Part shown: positions 8,907-18,724 of the stretch, in pieces
How positions within the stretch are numbered: position 1 is the stretch's first letter
Layout: each line of letters starts with the position of its first letter
Assembly: GCA_041687335.1 (NCBI GenBank)
Contig: JAWLCE010000015.1
Location: 42,715-106,714 of the forward strand
Length of the DNA stretch: 64,000 nucleotides
Source: JAJFUE01 sp041687335
GTDB taxonomy: Bacteria > Sumerlaeota > Sumerlaeia > MVZB01
Reading direction: 5' to 3'
Translations under genes and position numbers: made by a program
Notes under the pieces: model-generated
What the model was told of the DNA's origin: nothing
Databases searched by the model: none
What the model saw: the letters and a program-made list of their open reading frames with translations, nothing else

Positions 8907-11829
8907 TCTCCATGCCGGCCAGTTCCTCGGCCGAATAAAGGGTCAGCAGCCCATTGTTGTCGCAGACGTAGAGCGTGCCGTCGGGGCGCATTGCCAGCGC
9001 CTCGCGATGACTGCCGGGCAGCAGCCAGCGTCGGCCGATTCCCCCCTCGGGATTGATCTCGAACAGCAGGCCCTCCTGGTCGCTGAAGGCCAGAAGCGTG
9101 CGCCGATCGGCTGCCAGGGCCATCTCGGTCAGGTCGGGCATCGCCAGCAGCCGCATGCCGAGCGCGCGGGCCTGGGCGACGTCCCCGGTTGCCTGCGGGT
9201 CAAGTTCCAGTTCCATCAGGAGCGGAGGCTGGGATTCATTGACGCCAAAGAGCCGGCCGGCGGCCCCGTCGGGCAGCAGGCAGAGACCCTCGATATCGAT
9301 CTGGCGCGGATGGGGGCCAGGCACCAGGCCCAGTTCCAGCCGATGGCGACGTAGCGGTTCCAGCGTCGCCACGCTGACCTCGACCAGTTGGTTGGTGGTC
9401 CCATCCGAAATGATCAGTCGCTCGCCGTCGGCGCTGATGGTAATCCCCTCAAGATCGCCACCCAGCCGCGTCTGGCGCAACAGACGCCCGGCCGGGTCTA
9501 TCTCGGCCAGGTTGCCCCGTTCCCCGACCATGAACAGGCTTTGGCGGCCCGAGTGCCAGACCAGACCCGCCGGCTCGGCCATGGGGGCGACCAGCAGCGG
9601 GCGCGCGCCGGCCTCGGGCCGATTGGTCAGCAGCAGGTATTCACGATTTCGGAAATCAGCGGATTCGGAAATGAAGAGCGGCGTGTCGCCCATGGTCGCC
9701 AACCGGCGCAGGTCCTGCGCGCGCACCAGCAGCGAAACCGGCTCGGGACCTGCCATACGTTCATGGAGGGCATCCAGGTCGGTCCGGGTCTTGGTGCTCA
9801 GGCTGTAGGGCGCAGCCAGATAATACAGGAAACGCAGGTCGTCCGCATCGACCAGAATCAGTTCCTCCCTGGGGTCCAGTTCGCGATGGATCAGTTGGAT
9901 GAATGGCACGGGTGAACGGCGTTCGTCGATCAGCCAGGCGCCGATGGCTGAATAGATGACCAGCGCCAGCAGCAGCGTAGCCATCGCGCCGAGCAGCTTG
10001 CGGCCCCGGCGGCCGCCCAACAGGCGACCGGCAAAGGCGCGCTCATCATCGGAGGGCTCAACGATTTCGTCGGGCGCCAGCAGGCAGAGGCGCCGCCAGA
10101 GCGCATCCCCGATCAGCACGGCCGCCCACGGCAACAGTGCCAGCAGCCAGCGCTCCTCATTTTCTCCAACCAGGCTCAAGAGGCCCAGCGTCATGAGGAC
10201 GGCGGCGGCGCAGAAGCGATAGAAGGCAGACAAGGCGGAGGAGGCGGCGCGACCCCGCGGGCGGCGCCAGTGATGCCAGGCCACCAGCGGCAGCAGCAGC
10301 GTCCAAGGCATCAGTGCCAGCGGCAGCTCGAGCAGATAAAAATATATCTTGTCGTCGGCCAGCAGCAGCTCGAGCGGGTGACCGAGGCCGACCTGCCAGG
10401 CCATTGCGGTGCCGTGGGTCCAAGCCACCAGCCCGAGCCAGCCCAGCCAAGGGCCGGCGGCCAAGACCAGTCCGGCGAGGGGGCGCGTCCGGCGCAGGCG
10501 TCCCCAGGCACCGGCGATGCCAAATTCCCAGATGGCATAGCTCATCACGACGGCTATGGAAAGCGCCAGCCAACCGGCTCCCCCCGCCAGCACGGCCGCC
10601 GCCAGTCCGCCCCAGGCAAACCACCAGCGCCGCCGCCGCCCTGATTCCCAGAGCATGCCGAACAGGCTGCCCCAGGCCACCACCATGGCCCAGAGCACGA
10701 TCATGTGACTGCCGGCGGTGGCGGCCTGATCCCAGAATTCGTGGCTGGTGCCGAGCACAATCATGCCCACCAGCGCCGACCAGCGGCCGAGTCGGCGGCG
10801 GGCAGCATGGTAGGTCGCACCGAGTGCGCCAAGCGCAGCAAGCACGCCGACCAGTCGAATGGCCGCCTCGCTGGTGCCGCTGCTGGGGATCGAGGCCAGT
10901 GCCATCGGCAGGAAGGCAAGCGGAGGATGGAGGGCTGTCTGGCCGGGGGCAATCGACGGCAGGATCCAATCCCCGGTCAGGACCGCGCGCGTGCCAAGCC
11001 CCCAATAGGCCTCATCCTGGGTCCAGAAGGTGCGGCTCAGGTTGATGCAGTAGAGCAGCGCCAGCGCCAGCAGCACGGCCGCCGTCAGCCGCAATCGGCG
11101 CGGCCGGCGCGGCTTCAGGGTATCGGCGCCGGTGTGGTCGCGCAGGGCGGGATCAGCCTGGGGCTTCTCGGCAAGCACGAAAATGCGATCGGAGAATTCG
11201 CCGACCGGCTCCAGCCGGAGCGGGACCAGCCCGGCCGCGCGCAGTTCCTCGAGAATCTGCCGCTGACTGCAGGCATCCTGTCGCAGATGGCGTTTATCAC
11301 CCGCGTTCTCCTCGGAGCGGCGCACCAGCGTGATCTGGCCGCGCAGCGTCTCGGTGGTCTTGTATTGCACCAAGACATAACGGCGGGTGGCAGCCGCCAG
11401 CGACTGCAGCAGCTCCACGCGCCGCTCGGCATCGAAATAATAAATGAAGCGCACCGAGGCGACCAGGTCGGGCTGCTCGGACAGGCTCGGCTTCAGGTTG
11501 AAGGCGTCGGCATGGCCAACCTCGCCCTCCAGCCCCTCGCGCTGGTGGGTCTGGGTCGCCGCGGCGACCATCTGTTCGGAGATGTCGTAGCCCAGCACGC
11601 GCCAGTCGCGCGAGCGCCAGTAGGGGAAGAGCCGACCCGGTCCGGCAGGGACGTCGCAGATGGTGCGCACGCCGCTGGCGGGGGCCAGCACGCGGTCCAG
11701 CGCGCGCCGTTCGGAACTGGTCTTGAGGCGACCCAGCAGGGAGCGGCTCTCGCGCAGGCGCATGTATTTTTCAGGATCGCGGAACGCTGGATACTTGGGT
11801 TCGGTATCAATTGGGGGAATATCGGACAT
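8893..11829 (-). CDS. Three-part fusion: methyltransferase, GT-C membrane glycosyltransferase, SdiA-regulated-like propeller
   Basis: One uninterrupted 978-codon frame begins at an ATG with GGAGG five bases upstream. Residues 1-225 are a class I SAM methyltransferase (DVPAGPGR at 59-66, then GYDISEQM). Residues about 248-690 carry a series of membrane helices of the ArnT/PMT GT-C fold, including the acidic first-loop motif TQDEAYWGLG (D272/E273) and HPPLAFLPMA. Residues about 700-975 are a soluble beta-propeller-like region with LEGITISADG, IDIEGLCLLPDG and LTEMALAADRRTLLAFSDQ, as in SdiA-regulated/phytase-like domains. By topology the methyltransferase should be cytoplasmic and the propeller extracytoplasmic. 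It is likely to act in glycan or lipid modification; the acceptor is unknown. Confidence 0.8.
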   Translation of the reverse strand: MSDIPPIDTEPKYPAFRDPEKYMRLRESRSLLGRLKTSSERRALDRVLAPASGVRTICDVPAGPGRLFPYWRSRDWRVLGYDISEQMVAAATQTHQREGLEGEVGHADAFNLKPSLSEQPDLVASVRFIYYFDAERRVELLQSLAAATRRYVLVQYKTTETLRGQITLVRRSEENAGDKRHLRQDACSQRQILEELRAAGLVPLRLEPVGEFSDRIFVLAEKPQADPALRDHTGADTLKPRRPRRLRLTAAVLLALALLYCINLSRTFWTQDEAYWGLGTRAVLTGDWILPSIAPGQTALHPPLAFLPMALASIPSSGTSEAAIRLVGVLAALGALGATYHAARRRLGRWSALVGMIVLGTSHEFWDQAATAGSHMIVLWAMVVAWGSLFGMLWESGRRRRWWFAWGGLAAAVLAGGAGWLALSIAVVMSYAIWEFGIAGAWGRLRRTRPLAGLVLAAGPWLGWLGLVAWTHGTAMAWQVGLGHPLELLLADDKIYFYLLELPLALMPWTLLLPLVAWHHWRRPRGRAASSALSAFYRFCAAAVLMTLGLLSLVGENEERWLLALLPWAAVLIGDALWRRLCLLAPDEIVEPSDDERAFAGRLLGGRRGRKLLGAMATLLLALVIYSAIGAWLIDERRSPVPFIQLIHRELDPREELILVDADDLRFLYYLAAPYSLSTKTRTDLDALHERMAGPEPVSLLVRAQDLRRLATMGDTPLFISESADFRNREYLLLTNRPEAGARPLLVAPMAEPAGLVWHSGRQSLFMVGERGNLAEIDPAGRLLRQTRLGGDLEGITISADGERLIISDGTTNQLVEVSVATLEPLRRHRLELGLVPGPHPRQIDIEGLCLLPDGAAGRLFGVNESQPPLLMELELDPQATGDVAQARALGMRLLAMPDLTEMALAADRRTLLAFSDQEGLLFEINPEGGIGRRWLLPGSHREALAMRPDGTLYVCDNNGLLTLYSAEELAGMEISRR

Positions 11830-11920
11830 GGGGCCCTCCGGAGGTACAACCGGTTCCAGTTATAACCGATTGCCCGGGGCCAGTGCCATAGCGATTCGGC
11901 AGGGGCCGTGTCTCGTGTCA

Positions 11921-11985
11921 GGTAGGTTAGGTCGGCTCTTCGAGCCGACACTGGAGGCCATGTCGGGTCAAAGACCCGACCTGCC
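11921..11985. repeat. Dispersed palindromic repeat element, copy 1
   Basis: Two hairpins lie side by side. GTCGGCTC/GAGCCGAC with a 3-base loop spans 11931-11949, and GTCGGGTC/GACCCGAC spans 11962-11980. They are flanked by GGTAGG-like and CTGCCA ends. The same modules recur near 19805 and, decayed, near 40991. The element lies between two minus-strand genes and could also act as a terminator. Confidence 0.75.
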
Positions 11986-11988
11986 ACT

Positions 11989-13593
11989 TCATTCCTTGAA
12001 ATCGAGTGGATAGAGGCCGATGCCGAGCATGCGGCCGTCGCCGGGCCAAAAGGCGCGGTTGAGCTCAACCGTCAGCTCGAGCCGGCCCGAAAGCCCATCC
12101 AGGTCCAGCTCCTGGCTGAAGTAGCCGCCGTCCTGATGGGTGAACTGCCAGCGCCGGCCGCTCAGGGTCTGGCTGAAGGAGCCGGTATCGGCGGGAGGTT
12201 CCGCCATTGCCTCGCGCACGGTGAAGGTCAGCTCCAGGGGCTTTTCGATCAGCTCGGGATGCGCCACATGGTAGCGCAGCACCAGGCGGCGGCCGAGCGG
12301 CTCGAACTGCATCCGGGCCCAGTCGCGGGTCCAGTTGACGATGGTCCCGCCCCAGTCCTCCGGTTGATGCAGTCCGCGGCCGGTGATGCGGCGCAGGATC
12401 GTATTGCCGGCGGGCGGGTTGTCGGCGTAGGGGTGGTCGGGGCCGAGCCGGCGGCTGGCCAGGTCGCGCGCCAGCGTCGGCAGCGCGGCCTGGGCCATCA
12501 ACGCGTGGCCAAGCGCGTTCGGATGATAATCCTCGCGGCTGATGGTCAGGTCCCAGTATTTCAGGTCATGGGTCACGGCGTGGCGCTGCATGAGCGGGAG
12601 GATCTCGATCGTCTCGATGCCCAGGCGATTGAAGACCCGGCGGACCGTCGGCAGATGGGCGTCATCGAACGTCAGGGCATGGTCATGGTTGACACAAATC
12701 GGCGGCATCAACACCCAAAGCGGGATGCCCTCGCGGCGGCAGGCCTCGGCGACCTCGCGGTAGGCGCGGCGGACCTGATCCCAGCCGAACATGTCGGGCC
12801 GGCGCCGGCGCAGCGCCTCGCCATTGAAGCGCTCGACAATCTGTTCGCGATACTGGAAGCCACGGCTGACCAGCTCGGGCAGCAGGCCGAGATGAAGCTG
12901 CCGGCCCAGGAGGAATTCGGGCTCGATGGCATAGATGAACAGGTCCAGGTCGTTGATGTCGAACTGCATCAGGACCGCATCGGGCTTGAGGGCGAGGCCG
13001 TCCGTGAGGAAGACTGCCGCCTCCTGGGCTGAATTGTAGGTCGGCACCGACAGGTTGATTGCCTCGACGCGCGTGGCGTCGCCGACCATCGCCTGCAGGT
13101 CGCGCTCAAGCAAATCCAGCACGCTGTCATGCTGATCGATCTGCCAGCCGAACATCGTCGAGTCGCCCACGCCCAGCAGCCGAAAGGTGCCGGGCGGCTT
13201 CTCGATTGTGGTTTCCCGGCCGCGCCAGCCATGGCTGTTGATGCTGAGCGGGCGGCCGAAGACGCCGCGGGTGTTGGGGATGAGCCGGTAGAGGATTTGT
13301 GGGTCCTCCACGCGGTAGAGGATCTGGCCCAGTTGGAGGAGTGCTTCGGGATCGGCGGGCGGATCGGCCGGGGTGTCGCGGATCATCGAACGCAGGCTGA
13401 CGGCGAGCGTGAGCCGGATCGTCAGCTCGCCCAGCACGAGTGCCAGCAGCAGGCCCAGGCCTATGACCGCCAGCCGCATCGTCCACGGCCGTCGGCGATG
13501 GCGCGGCCGGGCCGGGGTGGGCGAGGGTCGGCAGGTGCTGGCGGGCAAGGGGAGCTCCTCGGGGCGGATTGCGGCCGAAAGACCAGTGGTCAT
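11989..13593 (-). CDS. Membrane-anchored SGNH/GDSL-hydrolase-like protein
   Basis: A basic proline-rich N-terminus leads into one membrane helix (about residues 39-64). An SGNH-like domain follows, with block I GVGDSTMFGW (nucleophile candidate S145), FDINDLD near block III, and a C-terminal D-x-H pair in REDYHPNALGH. About 130 residues of beta-rich sequence close the protein. Such proteins often act as O-acyl esterases or acyltransferases on exported polysaccharide in the periplasm; the substrate here is unknown. The ATG at 13593 lacks a clear Shine-Dalgarno; Met39 (13479) is a possible later start. It shares orientation with the upstream mfd gene. Confidence 0.75.
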   Translation of the reverse strand: MTTGLSAAIRPEELPLPASTCRPSPTPARPRHRRRPWTMRLAVIGLGLLLALVLGELTIRLTLAVSLRSMIRDTPADPPADPEALLQLGQILYRVEDPQILYRLIPNTRGVFGRPLSINSHGWRGRETTIEKPPGTFRLLGVGDSTMFGWQIDQHDSVLDLLERDLQAMVGDATRVEAINLSVPTYNSAQEAAVFLTDGLALKPDAVLMQFDINDLDLFIYAIEPEFLLGRQLHLGLLPELVSRGFQYREQIVERFNGEALRRRRPDMFGWDQVRRAYREVAEACRREGIPLWVLMPPICVNHDHALTFDDAHLPTVRRVFNRLGIETIEILPLMQRHAVTHDLKYWDLTISREDYHPNALGHALMAQAALPTLARDLASRRLGPDHPYADNPPAGNTILRRITGRGLHQPEDWGGTIVNWTRDWARMQFEPLGRRLVLRYHVAHPELIEKPLELTFTVREAMAEPPADTGSFSQTLSGRRWQFTHQDGGYFSQELDLDGLSGRLELTVELNRAFWPGDGRMLGIGLYPLDFKE

Positions 13594-13634
13594 TCATAGC
13601 GCAATGCGTTCGGGGGGTCCAATGAATCAGGCGT

Positions 13635-16600
13635 TCAGGCGCCGGCGGCGACGCCGTTGGACCCGGAGCCGGGTTCCGGAATCGCTTCGAACCAGTCGGC
13701 CAGCGCGGCGAGCAGGCGCTCCTCGCCCTCTTCCTCGATATCGTCGCGGGCCTCAAGGAGGAGCTGGTCGCCGTTGCGCCGCATGCGGGTAAACCAGCCC
13801 TTGGCGGCACCGGCGCGGGCGGCGAGCGCGGCTGATAGTTCGATGGCGAAGACCGGCGCGGTGACGCGGACCAGGCCGCCGGGAGCCAGCCGCACCACGT
13901 CCACGCGCCAGGCGGCGGCGGCGAGGCGCACGCGGGTGGTGTTGACCAGCCCGATGGCGGGCGGGGGGAGCGGGCCGTAGCGGTCGACCAGCTCCTCGAG
14001 CAGCAGTTCAAGCTGCTCGCGCCGGCGCGCCCCGGCGATGTCCTTATAGAAGCGGATGCGCTGGCTCTCGATCGGGATGTAGTCCTCGGGCAGGAATTGG
14101 TCGGCCGGCCACTTGACCTCGACCGGCCAGAGCGGCTCCTCGGGCGCCTCCCCGCGCAGGTCGGCGACGGCCTCCTCGAGCAGCCGGCAATACATTTCGA
14201 AGCCGATATCGGAGATGGCGCCATGCTGTTCGCCGCCGAGCAGGTTGCCGGTGCCGCGGATTTCCATGTCGCGCATCGCCAGTTGGAAGCCGACCCCCAG
14301 CTCGGTGAACTTCTCGAGCGCCTCGAGCCGGCGCACGGCCTGGGGGGTGATTGCCTCGCCGGGGGGCAGGATCAGGTAGGCATAGGCCTGGCGCACGTCG
14401 CGCCCGACGCGGCCGCGCAGCTGGTAGAGTTGAGCAAGGCCCATCGTGTCGGCGCGGTTGATGATGATCGTGTTGACGTTGGGGATGTCGATGCCGTTCT
14501 CGACGATCGTGGTCGAGATGAGGATGTCGTGGCGCCCGGCGATGAAGTCGATCATGATGCGCTCGAGCTGGCCCTCATCCATCTGGCCGTGGGCGACGAC
14601 CATGCGGGCCTGCGGCACGATCTCGCGGACGCGGTCGGCAACCTCCTGAATCGTCTCGATGCGGTTGTGGATGAAGTAGATTTGGCCGCCGCGGTTGAGC
14701 TCGCGAAGGATCGCCTCCTCGATCAACTCACGGTCCCAATGGATCGTGCGGGTGCGGATCGGGTGGCGGTCGGCGGGTGGGGTGGTGATCGTGCTCAGGT
14801 CGCGCAGGCCCGACATCGCCATGTAGAGCGTGCGCGGGATCGGCGTGGCGGTCAGCGTCAGCACGTCGACATTGGCGCGCAGATTCTTGATTTTTTCCTT
14901 CTGCGCGACGCCGAAGCGCTGCTCCTCGTCGACCACCAACAGGCCCAGGTCCTTAAACTTGACGTCGCGCGAGAGGAGGCGGTGTGTGCCGACGACCATG
15001 TCGAGCTCCCCGGCGGCGAGCCGCTCCAGGGCGGCCTTTTGCTCGGCGGGGGCGACGAAGCGCGAGAGCTGGGCGATGCGGAACGGGTAGTCGGCGAAGC
15101 GCTCGACGAAATTGTTGTAGTGCTGCTGGACAAGCAGGGTGGTGGGGGCCAGGATCGCGACCTGGCGCTTCTCGGCCAGGGCCTTGAAGGCGGCGCGGAT
15201 GGCGACCTCGGTCTTGCCATAGCCGACGTCGCCGCAGACCAGCCGATCCATCGGCCGCAGGTTCTCCATGTCCTTCTTGACCTGCTCGATGGCGGCCAGC
15301 TGGTCGGGCGTCTCCTGATAGATGAAAGAGGCCTCGAACTCGCGCATCCAGACCGAGTCAGGGGTGTAGGCATAGCCCTCTGCGGCGGCGCGGCGGGCGT
15401 AAAGCCCCAGCAGCTCGCCGGCCATCTTGCGCACCGCCTCCATCGATTTCTTGCAGCGGCTGTGCCAGCGCTTGCCGCCGAGGCGGTCGATGGTCGGGGG
15501 CTTGGCGTCGGCGCCGGCGTATTTCTGCACCATGTGCAGCTTGTGGATCGGCACCAGCAGCTTGTCGCCATCCTGGTAGGTCAACTCGAGCAGTTCGGTG
15601 AGGCGGCCGTCGACCTGCTGGCGGCGGATGCCCTCGAACTGGCCGATGCCGTGCTCAACGTGGACGACGAAGTCGCCGCGCTTGATTTCGGTGGGGCTGG
15701 CCATCGCCTTGCCGCGGAAGGCGCGCCGGTAGATGTGGCGGCGCTTGTAGCGGCCGAAAATCTCGCGATCGGTGACCACCAGCACGCCGGCGGCGGGGGC
15801 ATGGAAACCCTCGTGAAGCTCGCCGACGGCCAGCAGCACTTGCGGACAGGGATCGTCCGCGTCGGCGGGCAGCGCGCTGTGGCGATCGGCCTCGCCGAGC
15901 GCGATGGCCGGGATCTCCTGCTCGCGCAGCAGTTCGTCCAGCCGCATGACCTGGCCGTTGTTGTCGCAGACGATCATCACCCGGTGGCCCTTGCGCAGCC
16001 GCTCGCGGAAGAGGTCCACAAAGGCCGCGAACTGGGCCGGCAGCGACTGGAAGGATTGCGCCCCCAAGTCGAAGAACGCCGGCGCGGCCTCGTCTTCGGG
16101 CGGGAGGTCATCAATGTCGACGTGGCGCCGGGCGAGCAGGGCGGCCTCGGCCTCGGCCCGCCCCAGCAGCCACTGGTCGGGCTCAATTTCATGGGCGGCA
16201 AAGAAGTTGGGGCCTTCCTCGCCGCTGGCTCGGCCGCTCGCGCGCACATCCTCGGCGTGGCGTTCGGCAATCTGGCCGAAGCGGATCATGCGCTGCTCGA
16301 TGCGGCTGGGGTGGTCGCGCACGAGCAGGGTGTCGGCGGGCAGCAGATCAAAGAAGGAGCCGAGTGGCCGGCCCTCGGCCAGCGCGGCCAGCCGGGGGGC
16401 GTGCAGGTGCGCCGCCAGCAGGCGGATGCGCTCGTGCTCGTCGTTGCGCGGCAGCGAGCGCTGGGTCACCGGGTCGAACTGGCGGATCTGGTCCAGCTCG
16501 TCGCCGAAGAGGTCCAGGCGCCAGGGCCGGTCCGCGTCGGGAGGATAGATGTCGGCAATCGAGCCGCGGATGGCAAACTCGCCGGGGGATTCAACGAGCG

Positions 16601-17102
16601 CCTCGCGGCGGTAGCCCATCTCGACCAAGCGGCGGGCCAGCTCCTCCAGGTTGAGCCGTTCGCCCCAGCCGATGTCGAGCAGGTGGCGCTCGAGGGCAGG
16701 GCGCGCGAGCGGACGGTAGAGCAGGGCATCGATCGGGGCGACGATCAGCGGCGGTTGGGCGCCGGTGGGGGCCACCAGCTCGCTGAGGACGCGCCACTGG
16801 GCGGCCAGGATGTGGAGCACCGGCTCGTGGGTCTCAAAGGGGAGCGTTTCATAGGCCGGGAAGATGAGCGGCTGGGCGCCGAAGAAGGTCAGGCCGTCGG
16901 TCAGCAGCTCGGCGCGCTCCAGCGAGCTGGTCACGACCAGCAAGGGGCGCGGGTGCTGGCGGGCGAGCAGCGCGATGGCGGCAGGGGTGGCCCCGCCACG
17001 CGTCCCGGTAACAACTAGATTGTCATCGGTGGCAGCCAAAGCCGAGAGCCACGCGGCCGTCGCGGGCCCGCGTGCCATGCGGTCAAGGTGCTGGGAGACC
17101 AT
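13635..17102 (-). CDS. mfd: Transcription-repair coupling factor Mfd
   Basis: The roughly 1,155-residue protein has the full Mfd layout: a UvrB-like N-terminal module, the RNA-polymerase interaction domain (GDFVVHVEHGIGQFEGI), then SF2 translocase motifs including GDVGYGKTEVAIRAAF (Walker A), DEEQRFG (motif II) and TATPIPRTLYMAMSG, with a TRCF C-terminal domain. It removes stalled RNA polymerase and recruits the UvrA excision machinery. Start placement is uncertain: ATGs at 17171, 17135, 17114 and 17102 are all in frame and none has a good ribosome site. I chose 17102 because the homologous region begins shortly after it. Confidence 0.93.
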   Translation of the reverse strand: MVSQHLDRMARGPATAAWLSALAATDDNLVVTGTRGGATPAAIALLARQHPRPLLVVTSSLERAELLTDGLTFFGAQPLIFPAYETLPFETHEPVLHILAAQWRVLSELVAPTGAQPPLIVAPIDALLYRPLARPALERHLLDIGWGERLNLEELARRLVEMGYRREALVESPGEFAIRGSIADIYPPDADRPWRLDLFGDELDQIRQFDPVTQRSLPRNDEHERIRLLAAHLHAPRLAALAEGRPLGSFFDLLPADTLLVRDHPSRIEQRMIRFGQIAERHAEDVRASGRASGEEGPNFFAAHEIEPDQWLLGRAEAEAALLARRHVDIDDLPPEDEAAPAFFDLGAQSFQSLPAQFAAFVDLFRERLRKGHRVMIVCDNNGQVMRLDELLREQEIPAIALGEADRHSALPADADDPCPQVLLAVGELHEGFHAPAAGVLVVTDREIFGRYKRRHIYRRAFRGKAMASPTEIKRGDFVVHVEHGIGQFEGIRRQQVDGRLTELLELTYQDGDKLLVPIHKLHMVQKYAGADAKPPTIDRLGGKRWHSRCKKSMEAVRKMAGELLGLYARRAAAEGYAYTPDSVWMREFEASFIYQETPDQLAAIEQVKKDMENLRPMDRLVCGDVGYGKTEVAIRAAFKALAEKRQVAILAPTTLLVQQHYNNFVERFADYPFRIAQLSRFVAPAEQKAALERLAAGELDMVVGTHRLLSRDVKFKDLGLLVVDEEQRFGVAQKEKIKNLRANVDVLTLTATPIPRTLYMAMSGLRDLSTITTPPADRHPIRTRTIHWDRELIEEAILRELNRGGQIYFIHNRIETIQEVADRVREIVPQARMVVAHGQMDEGQLERIMIDFIAGRHDILISTTIVENGIDIPNVNTIIINRADTMGLAQLYQLRGRVGRDVRQAYAYLILPPGEAITPQAVRRLEALEKFTELGVGFQLAMRDMEIRGTGNLLGGEQHGAISDIGFEMYCRLLEEAVADLRGEAPEEPLWPVEVKWPADQFLPEDYIPIESQRIRFYKDIAGARRREQLELLLEELVDRYGPLPPPAIGLVNTTRVRLAAAAWRVDVVRLAPGGLVRVTAPVFAIELSAALAARAGAAKGWFTRMRRNGDQLLLEARDDIEEEGEERLLAALADWFEAIPEPGSGSNGVAAGA

Positions 17103-17428
17103 GGCTCGCAACATACGCAATCGATAGCTTAGCATGGCGGCGCGGGGAGGGCAATGGTGCCGGTTCGACATTTTGCCGCCTGCTTCATATTTGGTCGCCA
17201 AGACGCAGAGGAATGGCCAAAGGTCGCAAAGGGAGGAATTGCATCATGTTCTTTCATGACCATGCACGCATGTCACCCTCCCAGCATCGCCTCCGCCACG
17301 ACTTTGCGTACTGAGAGCGGCTCACTGCGGCCTTTGCGACAAAAATGAAGAATCAAAGGCCGCCCATGCCACCCGCCCAGGCGAGATTTGGTCTGGCAGC
17401 CGGCGGTGGGATCATCTAGATTCATTTG
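17103..17428. other. Divergent intergenic region with a short inverted repeat
   Basis: The region separates mfd (minus) and the methyltransferase gene (plus) and must hold at least one promoter. A 10-bp inverted pair, GTCGCAAAGG at 17223-17232 and CCTTTGCGAC at 17331-17340, brackets about 100 bases. No RNA gene or convincing short coding frame is seen. Confidence 0.4.
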
Positions 17429-18724
17429 ATGTATTTTCGGGGCAACCAGTTCACGTCCGTCTACGGCCCGCACACGGTGCTCGGGATGGAGATCCAACTG
17501 GCAGGCCGGCCCGGCGAGCCGGCGACCGTCCGCTATGAGTTTCAAACCCGGCTGCGCCGGCTGGTGCTGGGGCTGCGCGCGCGGCTGGGGGCGGCGGAGG
17601 GCCGTTGGCGTTTGCTGCTGGATGGCCGCCATCTGGTCACGCCGGTCTTCGTCGCCGGCGGCCGCGGCCTGCGCCATTCGCTGGTGGAGCTGGACCTGCC
17701 GGCGGCGGACGGCGGGGTGCGCCATGCGCTGGAGGTTTCCTACGAGGGGGCGGCGCCGGCCGAGCTGCACGACGTCATCCTGCGCGCGCGGGGGCTGGGC
17801 GAGGACCCGATCGGAGACGAGCTGCTGATCGAGGAGGGGCGCTACTGGAGCCGCTTCGTCCAGCTCCACCTGGACGCCGGCAACCGCTCGATCATCGACG
17901 CTCAGGTCAAGGGGACCCATACCACGTTTCTGGTGCACGGCATCCGGCAGGTGGACCACCGCGATCGCCACAACCGGCTGGGGTTCTACCCGGACTCGGC
18001 CTCCGAATTCCTGCTGGAGCCCTACCAGGCCCTGCGTGGCGGGGTCGGGCTGGATGTCGGCACGGGCGGCGGCCAGTGGGCGCTGGAGGGCTCGCGCCAG
18101 GGGCTGCGCATGCTGGCGGTCGACGTGGGGGCCGGGCTGCTGGCGATCGCGCGGCGGTATTATTTCGAGCGCCGGCGCGAGGAGCCCGAGCTGCGGATCG
18201 ACCACATCCGCGCCGAAGGCTCGCGCCTGCCGCTGCGCGCGCGGTCGATGGATATTGTCAGCGCCAAGGAGTCGCTGCATCATCTGGGCGAGATCGAGCA
18301 GGCGCTGGCGGAGATCAAGCGCGTGATGAAGCCGGGGGCGGAACTGGTCTCGATCGATCATCTCAACCACGCCGCCTGGCTGGACAAGCTGTTCATGCGC
18401 ACCAACATGCTCTTCCGCCCGCTCATCTTCCGGCGCCACGCAATGGGCCCGATCCCGGTGGAGCTGAACTATGAATCGCCGCTGGAGGGCGAGGGCGGGC
18501 ACGACCTGCTGCCGGCGTATCGGCGGGCCTTCGCCTGCCGGCGCTGGCGGACGCGCTACCTCTATGGGGATCTGGTCGCGGCCCACGTCGAGTATGCCTT
18601 CGGCCGCCAGAAGTGGCTGCTGGGGCCGATCCTGCGCGGGGCCGCCTATGCGATCGAGACGGCAATCAACCTGGTCTATCGCCACCCGATGGCCGCCTAC
18701 ATGCGCGCGAGCAACCCGAAATGA
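17429..18724 (+). CDS. SAM-dependent methyltransferase, probable Trm112 partner
   Basis: The 431-residue protein has an N-terminal region of about 195 residues that I do not recognise. A class I methyltransferase domain follows, with motif I GLDVGTGGGQWALE, a second-strand acidic residue in AVDVGAGLL, and MDIVSAKESLHHLGEIEQALAEIKRVMKPG as the post-II region. The C-terminus (about 345-431) contains hydrophobic stretches. Its stop overlaps the start of a Trm112-like gene by 4 bp (ATGA), implying translational coupling and suggesting complex formation. The start is the ATG at 17429. The methyl acceptor is unknown; the weak resemblance to lipid/quinone methyltransferases is not decisive. Confidence 0.8.
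   Translation: MYFRGNQFTSVYGPHTVLGMEIQLAGRPGEPATVRYEFQTRLRRLVLGLRARLGAAEGRWRLLLDGRHLVTPVFVAGGRGLRHSLVELDLPAADGGVRHALEVSYEGAAPAELHDVILRARGLGEDPIGDELLIEEGRYWSRFVQLHLDAGNRSIIDAQVKGTHTTFLVHGIRQVDHRDRHNRLGFYPDSASEFLLEPYQALRGGVGLDVGTGGGQWALEGSRQGLRMLAVDVGAGLLAIARRYYFERRREEPELRIDHIRAEGSRLPLRARSMDIVSAKESLHHLGEIEQALAEIKRVMKPGAELVSIDHLNHAAWLDKLFMRTNMLFRPLIFRRHAMGPIPVELNYESPLEGEGGHDLLPAYRRAFACRRWRTRYLYGDLVAAHVEYAFGRQKWLLGPILRGAAYAIETAINLVYRHPMAAYMRASNPK

Noticed and set aside
14097..17018. 973-codon plus-strand open frame opposite mfd
   Set aside because: It is the antisense of a clear mfd; GC-rich codon bias leaves the opposite strand open. The translation is Gly/Ala/Val/His-rich with no domain.
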